11,004 nucleotides of DNA. Source: a bacterium (GTDB lineage: Bacteria > Patescibacteriota > Microgenomatia > Levybacterales > UBA12049). Shown here piece after piece: positions 6,436 through 11,004 of the stretch. The notes under the pieces are model-generated. The model was not told where the DNA came from. It saw nothing but the letters and a program-made list of their open reading frames with translations, and made no database searches. The position numbers and the translations under genes were made by a program. The stretch covers positions 1-11,004 of the forward strand of contig JAJZOC010000035.1 of NCBI GenBank assembly GCA_021852095.1, written 5' to 3'. Every line of letters starts with the position of its first letter. Position 1 is the first letter of the stretch.

Positions 6436-6487
6436 CGGGGAGGATTTATGTTGTAAGAAATCCTCCTAACACAGGAGGATTTTTTTT
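6414..6487 (+). promoter_or_regulatory. Attenuator-like leader with mutually exclusive hairpins
   Basis: Four segments can pair alternatively. Segment 1 (CCTCGTCA, 6414-6421) pairs with segment 2 start (TGACGGGG, 6433-6440). Segment 2 end (GGAGGATTT, 6439-6447) pairs perfectly with segment 3 (AAATCCTCC, 6458-6466). Segment 3 also pairs perfectly with segment 4 (GGAGGATTT, 6474-6482), which runs into the T-tract. Hairpin 2:3 therefore prevents the terminator, while 1:2 weakens 2:3. This is the topology of classic amino-acid attenuators. Both GGAGG copies also look like ribosome sites: the first precedes a two-codon frame (ATG TTG TAA, 6448-6456) in the loop of 2:3, the second a nine-codon frame (MDKIWQIMN, 6488-6517). 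Confidence 0.6.
6458..6487 (+). terminator. Intrinsic terminator before the 291-aa gene
   Basis: A 9-bp perfect stem (6458-6466 with 6474-6482) with loop TAACACA is followed by a run of eight T (6480-6487). It is the best terminator in the window, yet it stands upstream of a gene and downstream of a strong promoter, so it either controls read-through or ends a short RNA of about 105 nt. Confidence 0.85.
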
Positions 6488-6498
6488 ATGGACAAAAT

Positions 6499-7374
6499 AT
6501 GGCAAATCATGAATTAGTTCCCGATATAACAGCACATAATATGTTGCTCTATGGTACGCCTAATCCTCAGCAAAAAGAAATTATAGCTGCAAAGGATCTT
6601 AATTCTGTTCCTCCTATTTTTGATGTAATACCAAGAACAGACGGCAGGCCGTATGCAATTTTCCCTGACGATGTAATTTTTTCATCTTCGGAAGAAAATA
6701 AAAAATATATTACCGAACGAGCAGCAGTCTTAGGTCTAGTTATAGTAATGGCTATGGATTTGAAGTCTAATGGTATATTCGACATAAATTCTCCCCGCCA
6801 AACTCAACGATTAATGCAATTCGAGAGATTAATAGAAGTAGCAGATGATTTGGAAAGGGATCTTGATGGATCTTTTACCAAAGAACAAACAGAACAAGAA
6901 GAATATGTTCGGAGATTAGTACAAACGTTAAGGCATGTTGCTGCTTCTTGGTATAGAAGCGAATTTTCAACAGATTTACTTACGAAACAAGCTACTAAGG
7001 GTTCGGTTTCGGGAGGATTGCCTCAAACAGACGACGTATTAAGAGAAACAGACGCGCTATTAAGAAAAAATTCTTTTTATCTTGATGATATCTACAATGA
7101 AGTTGAGATAATTTTGCATCCTCGGCAAAAACAAATAGACCCAGAGGTAAAAAAACTTACAAGTCAATCTAAGAAAAGAGACGCAGAATTAGAATCTAAA
7201 ACATCTTCTATGGCAGAAGAAGAGCGAGAGAAAATTAAAGAAGAAATATTGCAGAGAATTACCCAAAAAATCGACAAACAAACATCAGGCGATATATATG
7301 TACATAATCAATTAGATGAACCAAGCAAAAGCGCAGCTGCCTATGTCGAAGAACTTTGGAAAAGACCTTTTTAG
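6499..7374 (+). CDS. Unrecognised charged protein (291 aa)
   Basis: No family is recognised. There is no signal peptide. Residues 75-88 (AAVLGLVIVMAMDL) are the most hydrophobic part but look like a buried helix rather than a clear membrane span. Residues about 100-160 are helical and charged, about 215-262 are a K/E/Q-rich likely coiled coil, and the C-terminus (AAAYVEELWKRPF) is short and amphipathic. The N-terminal segment (VIPRTDGRPYAIFPDDVIF, 43-61) looks like a compact beta-rich part. The first in-frame ATG is at 6499, but the strong GGAGG is 20 nt away and better spaced for an overlapping nine-codon frame at 6488, which could modulate initiation. No separate promoter is seen after the terminator, so expression probably depends on read-through of the attenuator. 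Confidence 0.75.
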   Translation: MANHELVPDITAHNMLLYGTPNPQQKEIIAAKDLNSVPPIFDVIPRTDGRPYAIFPDDVIFSSSEENKKYITERAAVLGLVIVMAMDLKSNGIFDINSPRQTQRLMQFERLIEVADDLERDLDGSFTKEQTEQEEYVRRLVQTLRHVAASWYRSEFSTDLLTKQATKGSVSGGLPQTDDVLRETDALLRKNSFYLDDIYNEVEIILHPRQKQIDPEVKKLTSQSKKRDAELESKTSSMAEEEREKIKEEILQRITQKIDKQTSGDIYVHNQLDEPSKSAAAYVEELWKRPF

Positions 7375-7432
7375 ACAAAATCAGTAGTTGAGAAAGTTGG
7401 GATTTCTTACATATTAATTATAATCAAGTATC

Positions 7433-7461
7433 TTTACAAACATAACGATATTTTCTATACT
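7433..7461 (+). promoter_or_regulatory. Promoter of the 138-aa gene, with palindrome over the start
   Basis: TTTACA (7433-7438) and TATACT (7456-7461) are 17 bp apart; the predicted +1 is near 7468, about 2 nt before the ATG at 7470. The inverted repeat CTCTGC/GCAGAG (7460-7465 and 7472-7477, 6-bp centre) begins in the -10 box and encloses the ATG, so it could be an operator or an RNA hairpin exposing or hiding the start codon. Confidence 0.6.
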
Positions 7462-7469
7462 CTGCTGCA

Positions 7470-7886
7470 ATGCAGAGAGAAAGAATAGAAGGAATATCAA
7501 TCAGAAGCGAAGAAGATGTTGTCGGCATTCCGGGGATATCAGAACAGCAACTTGCTCTTTTTTTGATTCGTGAAAGGCCTCATTTGGAAGTAGCTTACGA
7601 GAAAGTAATATTTGAGTATGTTAAAGATGATGGAAGATTAATAGGTACAACTCCTGATTTTCGGATAACAAATACAAGAACAGGACAAGTAGTATATCTG
7701 GAGATTACAACAGCATCGCTAAATGGTAAAGATCCAAAAGAAAGGCAAAAAACAGTAATGAAATCTCATCCAGGAGTGCGCTATACGGTATTGTATAGAG
7801 AGAATCTAAGACTAATACAGGAGAAACATCAAGACTATAGATTCTTTAACGGGAAGAAAATGAGAGAAGAAGAAATTATTATATAG
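7470..7886 (+). CDS. Small protein with PD-(D/E)XK nuclease-like core (138 aa)
   Basis: Residues 44-80 resemble a PD-(D/E)XK fold core: E44 in a helix-strand (YEKVIFEYV), then TPDF (61-64) with D63 at the start of a strand, a turn (TNTRTGQ) and YLEITTAS with E78. The catalytic Lys of the usual ExK is Thr80 here. Lys94 or Lys98 downstream might replace it, as happens in some families, or the enzyme may be inactive. A helix with K94 and K98 and a strand (RYTVLYR, 104-110) follow as expected. The N-terminal 35 residues (GIPGISEQQLALFLIRERP) could be a small helical domain. It has its own near-leaderless promoter, 95 bp after the 291-aa gene. Nuclease activity and target are not shown; the fold call is moderate. 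Confidence 0.7.
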   Translation: MQRERIEGISIRSEEDVVGIPGISEQQLALFLIRERPHLEVAYEKVIFEYVKDDGRLIGTTPDFRITNTRTGQVVYLEITTASLNGKDPKERQKTVMKSHPGVRYTVLYRENLRLIQEKHQDYRFFNGKKMREEEIII

Positions 7887-7946
7887 TTCTGGCGCGCCGC
7901 CCAATAGTATTTTCCATCCTTTATAATTGAACAAACTAGGGCATAA

Positions 7947-8705
7947 TTAATGGTTGGGGAATATAAATTTGTTGATTATATGCGCAAGTCCATCTTCTTC
8001 AACTTTCGGAGCTACATAATCAGCAATCGCCTTTAGATCTTTTACGGCATTTCCCATAGCAATTTTAAGTCCGCATGCCATAAGAAGAGGAAAATCATTA
8101 TTTCCATCACCAACACCAATAATTTCGTGCGTTCCGATATTGAGAATCTTTGCAATTTCTAATATTCCATGTTGTTTTGTAGCTTGCGCATGAGTAATAA
8201 GAATATCAGTTTTCCCTTTAGTCCAGGATGGTGCTGTGTGAACAGCAATACCTGGGATTTGAGATAATTGAGGAGTTAGTCTATGGATAAGCTGAAAGCT
8301 TATTCCTTGTGCAAATACCATGAATATTTTTTGGTTGAATTTCTTGTTTATTCTAAACAATGAGTGACCCATTTTATTGTCGCAATAAAGAAATGGAACT
8401 TCAATATTTTTTAATACTTTTCTAAGAGCATTAAGTTCACTTTCTTGGAGAATATATTCTGAAATAGTTATCTTCTTTTCTGCGTCAAATATGTATGCTC
8501 CTCCTAGTAGAATTGATGGTCCAGAAAGATGTAAATAATCGATAATACGAGAAACATTTGGGATGCATCGGGAAGTAGCAAGTCCCACGTGAAGAATTTT
8601 GCTTGCCTTATTCATTGCCGCTGTTACTTTTTCCGAAGGCATACCGTTTTCCCTATTAACTACAAGCGTTCCGTCAACATCAACAATGAGAGCTTTATAT
8701 TTCAT
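7947..8705 (-). CDS. HAD-superfamily phosphatase, Cof (IIB) type
   Basis: This is a probable sugar-phosphate or related phosphatase acting through an aspartyl-phosphate intermediate. Motif I is DVDGTLV with nucleophile D9 and acid/base D11; motif II is ATSR (43-46); motif III Lys is probably K177; motif IV is GDGNND (199-204), whose acidic residues bind Mg2+. The cap domain is inserted between motifs II and III (about 80-165), the C2/IIB arrangement, and VGDGNNDFPLL...AMGNAVKDLKAIADYVAP is the typical C-terminal signature of Cof proteins. The length of 252 aa is usual. Substrate cannot be told from sequence. It faces the 138-aa gene tail to tail with a 60-bp gap lacking a clear terminator, and is divergent from the P-type ATPase. 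Confidence 0.93.
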   Translation of the reverse strand: MKYKALIVDVDGTLVVNRENGMPSEKVTAAMNKASKILHVGLATSRCIPNVSRIIDYLHLSGPSILLGGAYIFDAEKKITISEYILQESELNALRKVLKNIEVPFLYCDNKMGHSLFRINKKFNQKIFMVFAQGISFQLIHRLTPQLSQIPGIAVHTAPSWTKGKTDILITHAQATKQHGILEIAKILNIGTHEIIGVGDGNNDFPLLMACGLKIAMGNAVKDLKAIADYVAPKVEEDGLAHIINKFIFPNH

Positions 8706-8713
8706 TTTCGGTA

Positions 8714-8744
8714 ATTATATCATTAATACATTAATCCGATTCAA
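8714..8744 (-). promoter_or_regulatory. Promoter of the HAD phosphatase gene
   Basis: On the - strand a perfect TATAAT (8719-8714) lies 8 nt before the ATG, giving a predicted leader of about 1-2 nt. The best -35 is TTGAAT (8744-8739) with a long 19-bp spacer, so the -35 is less certain than the -10. Confidence 0.55.
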
Positions 8745-8843
8745 GCTTTTGCCATTCCTCATTTTTTCTGTTCTCTGTGGTAAACCTTTCAAAAAATAAG
8801 CGTAGAAATCGTATTTATCGGATTATACATTTTTGTGTAGGTG

Positions 8844-8849
8844 TATAAT
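8844..8849 (+). promoter_or_regulatory. Candidate -10 box for the P-type ATPase gene
   Basis: A perfect TATAAT lies in the 220-bp divergent gap, which would give a leader of about 70 nt before the ATG at 8926. No good -35 is found at 16-18 bp, so this is only a candidate. No Shine-Dalgarno is visible before the ATG. Confidence 0.3.
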
Positions 8850-8925
8850 AGATTTAGAAAATAATAATTGTAGGTAGTTTTATTTTGCTTAGCTTCAGTT
8901 GTTTTGCTGACGGCACATATTAGAT

Positions 8926-11004
8926 ATGTCTATATATTCTGGATTATCTTCTTCCCAAGCAGAGAATTTTATAAAAGAAAATGGATATAACGAAATTCCA
9001 GATAAACATATAAGCATATTTCATAAAATAATAAAAAATCTCATTTCGTTTATATCTCTAATGCTTCTTCTTGCTTCAGGATTGTCATTTATTTTAGGAA
9101 AAACATTTGATGGTTACTTCATCGTTATCCTTTTATTCCTAAATGTTTCAATTACTCTTTGGCAAGAGAATAAAGCTGACAATGCAATTAAAAAACTGAA
9201 TGAGCATTTACAGCAGAAAATTAAAGTATTTAGAGATAATAAGTGGCAATACATTGCTTCTCGCTTTCTTGCAGTAGGAGATGTAATTCAACTTACATCA
9301 GGAGAAGTTATACCAGCAGATGGTACAATTATTGAAGTAAACCATGTACAGGTTAATGAATCTGCTTTGACAGGAGAATCATTACCAAAGATTAAAAACT
9401 TACATGATTCTGTCTTTTCGGGATCATTTATTGCTACAGGTATTGCAGTAGTCGAAATCACCGCAACAGGAGTAAAGACAAGTTTTGGTAAAACAATTTT
9501 TTCAGTTGAAAGAGTAAGAAAAGAGAGTGAATTGGAGAAAAACATTCTTAGTATTTCGAAATTTCTTACCATTTTAAGTCTTATCGCTGTAGCGATTCTT
9601 AGTATTATCTTTCTTTTAAAAAAAGCGCCGTTTTTGGAACTTTTAACTCTTGATCTTAGCCTTCTTATTGCCGGAATCCCAATCAGTCTTCCAACGGTGA
9701 TGACGTTAATTATTGAGTTTGGCGTGTTGGCACTTGCCGCAAAAAATGTCATTGTCAGAAGATTGTCAGCTCTTGAAGATTTAGCAAATGTCAACTTACT
9801 TTTAACAGATAAAACAGGAACACTCACGAAAAACAAAATAACAGTTCAAGACGTTTATGCGTATGACGGATTTACTCATAATGATGTTCTTTCTTATGCG
9901 GCAATCCTTGCTTTATCCGAAAGTGATAATCCAATTGATTTGGCGATAAGCGAAAAAGCAAAAGAGCTAAAACTTTCTATCCCCTCATTTAAAAAAATAG
10001 AATTTATTCCTGCTGATTCAGCACGAAAAAGAAGCACGATGATTATACAAGAGGGAAAAAACAATAAAATAATTTCAGTTGGTGCTTGGCAAATTATTAA
10101 ACAATTGTGCCAACTAGATGAGACAACGCGGGAAAAATTCAAACGAGAAGTAGATACATTAGCCAAAAACGGATACCGGACTCTTGCTGTTGCTTTGGCA
10201 AATGGGACTGGCGAAGACAATATGAGAATTGTTGGACTGATCGCATTGTCCGATACGCTTCGAGAAGATGCAAAATCAGTCATTGGATTTCTAAAGGAAA
10301 ATGGTATCGGCGTTGTAATGGTAACAGGCGATAACAGAGCTATTGCGACAAATATATCAGCACAACTTGCTCTGAATGAGAATAGAATTGTTACAAAGGA
10401 CCAATTAGATAAAATGGATTGGAACACGATTAATGCAGATTTTTATCAACACGTAGATGCATTTGCAGAGATACTTCCAGAAGACAAATTTCGTCTTGTG
10501 CAAAAAGCAAAAGAGTTTTTTGTGGTAGCTTCTAATGGAGATGGTGTTAATGATCTTCCTGCAATTAAAGCGGCTAATGTTGGCATCGCTGTTAAAAATG
10601 CAGTAACAGCCCTTAAAGCAACAGCAGATATTGTTCTTCTGTCAGAGGGTATTAGTGTTATTAAAGATGCGATTATTGAAAGCAGAAAAATTTTTGAACG
10701 TTTATACACTTATTCGCTTTATAGAATTTCCGAGAGTCTTAGGCTTATTATTACCATAGCAGTCCTAGGTATTTTGTACGGAGTATATCCTCTTACAGCA
10801 CTGCAAATTATTCTTATTGCACTTTTGAATGATCTTCCTATTATTTCGCTTGCTGGCGATCGGGTAAAAACAACTAATAGTCCGGGAAAAATAGATGCAA
10901 AGAAACGTTTTACTTTAAGTTCGCTATATGGATTAGTTGGTGTAGCGGAAAGCCTTTGTTTGTTTTTTCTTGTTAGAAACATTTTGCACGTTGATTGGTC
11001 AGTC
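8926..11004 (+). CDS. P-type ATPase, P3A (proton-pump-like), 3' end outside window
   Basis: An ion-pumping membrane ATPase; 693 codons are visible and the frame is open at the window end. In order: N-terminal cation-ATPase region (GLSSSQAENFIKENGYNEIPDK), TM1-2 (about 40-78), actuator loop TGES (149-152), TM3 (about 212-231), TM4 with IPISLP (251-256), phosphorylated Asp295 in DKTGTLT, nucleotide domain (about 305-455), TGDN (467-470), GDGVND (538-543), then TM5 and TM6. NVIVRRLSALEDLANV before DKTGTLT and a TM6 Asp636 in LLNDLP...GDRV closely resemble plasma-membrane H+-ATPases, where the equivalent Asp is the proton-binding residue. H+ export is therefore the best guess, but specificity is inferred. 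The usual KGAP nucleotide-site motif reads VGAW (385-388). Metal-binding CxxC motifs are absent, which argues against Cu/Cd pumps. At least the last four membrane spans probably lie partly beyond the window. Confidence 0.93.
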   Translation, partial: MSIYSGLSSSQAENFIKENGYNEIPDKHISIFHKIIKNLISFISLMLLLASGLSFILGKTFDGYFIVILLFLNVSITLWQENKADNAIKKLNEHLQQKIKVFRDNKWQYIASRFLAVGDVIQLTSGEVIPADGTIIEVNHVQVNESALTGESLPKIKNLHDSVFSGSFIATGIAVVEITATGVKTSFGKTIFSVERVRKESELEKNILSISKFLTILSLIAVAILSIIFLLKKAPFLELLTLDLSLLIAGIPISLPTVMTLIIEFGVLALAAKNVIVRRLSALEDLANVNLLLTDKTGTLTKNKITVQDVYAYDGFTHNDVLSYAAILALSESDNPIDLAISEKAKELKLSIPSFKKIEFIPADSARKRSTMIIQEGKNNKIISVGAWQIIKQLCQLDETTREKFKREVDTLAKNGYRTLAVALANGTGEDNMRIVGLIALSDTLREDAKSVIGFLKENGIGVVMVTGDNRAIATNISAQLALNENRIVTKDQLDKMDWNTINADFYQHVDAFAEILPEDKFRLVQKAKEFFVVASNGDGVNDLPAIKAANVGIAVKNAVTALKATADIVLLSEGISVIKDAIIESRKIFERLYTYSLYRISESLRLIITIAVLGILYGVYPLTALQIILIALLNDLPIISLAGDRVKTTNSPGKIDAKKRFTLSSLYGLVGVAESLCLFFLVRNILHVDWSV

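Noticed and set aside
7887-7946. GGCGCGCC as part of a bidirectional terminator between convergent genes
   Set aside because: It is an 8-bp self-complementary site with no loop or adjacent T-tract, so a useful hairpin is unlikely.
9288-10982. Four long - strand reading frames
   Set aside because: They are antisense to the clearly conserved P-type ATPase and have no family features.
1-11004. CRISPR array, tRNA or rRNA genes
   Set aside because: No regularly spaced direct repeats, cloverleaf-like sequences or conserved rRNA segments were seen.

Overview
The window is AT-rich, uses the standard code (TGG for Trp, TGA as a stop) and carries very compact versions of core genes: an IF-2 of 488 aa, a NusA of 330 aa, and a DHH-type protein that has lost its catalytic residues. 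Together with many unrecognised small proteins, this fits a Patescibacteria/CPR-type bacterium, perhaps Microgenomates-like. That placement is inference; there is no rRNA or other decisive marker here.

Left region (1-1423, + strand): a perfect 23-bp inverted repeat (1-23 and 234-256) brackets a possible 36-aa membrane peptide, a hairpin, and the 5' end of a 187-aa membrane-anchored protein. That gene overlaps a 92-aa coiled-coil/tail-anchored protein. A 389-base non-coding stretch follows, with several hairpins and a perfect 26-bp palindrome.

Core region (1424-4918, - strand): the nusA-infB-DHH operon for transcription elongation and translation initiation, in the usual bacterial order but without rbfA between infB and the DHH gene. 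Its best promoter (TTGAAG, 17 bp, TATACT) puts the predicted +1 on the A of the nusA start codon, so the message would be leaderless.

Mobile region (4919-6336): a complete insertion sequence of about 1.42 kb with 32/33-bp imperfect terminal inverted repeats and one DDE (rve-type) transposase. Its left end directly abuts the -35 hexamer of the nusA promoter.

Accessory region (6337-7886, + strand): a strong promoter, a 17-codon leader ORF and mutually exclusive hairpins ending in an intrinsic terminator precede a 291-aa unrecognised protein. This has the layout of a transcription attenuator. A separately promoted 138-aa protein with a PD-(D/E)XK-like core follows.

Right region (7947-11004): a Cof-type HAD phosphatase on the - strand, and divergently from it a P3A-type (proton-pump-like) P-type ATPase that runs off the window.

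A recurring theme is leaderless or nearly leaderless starts: at five gene starts (nusA, transposase, leader ORF, 138-aa gene, HAD gene) a recognisable promoter puts +1 within about 0-4 nt of the ATG. Shine-Dalgarno-like sequences appear mainly inside operons or in the attenuator leader.
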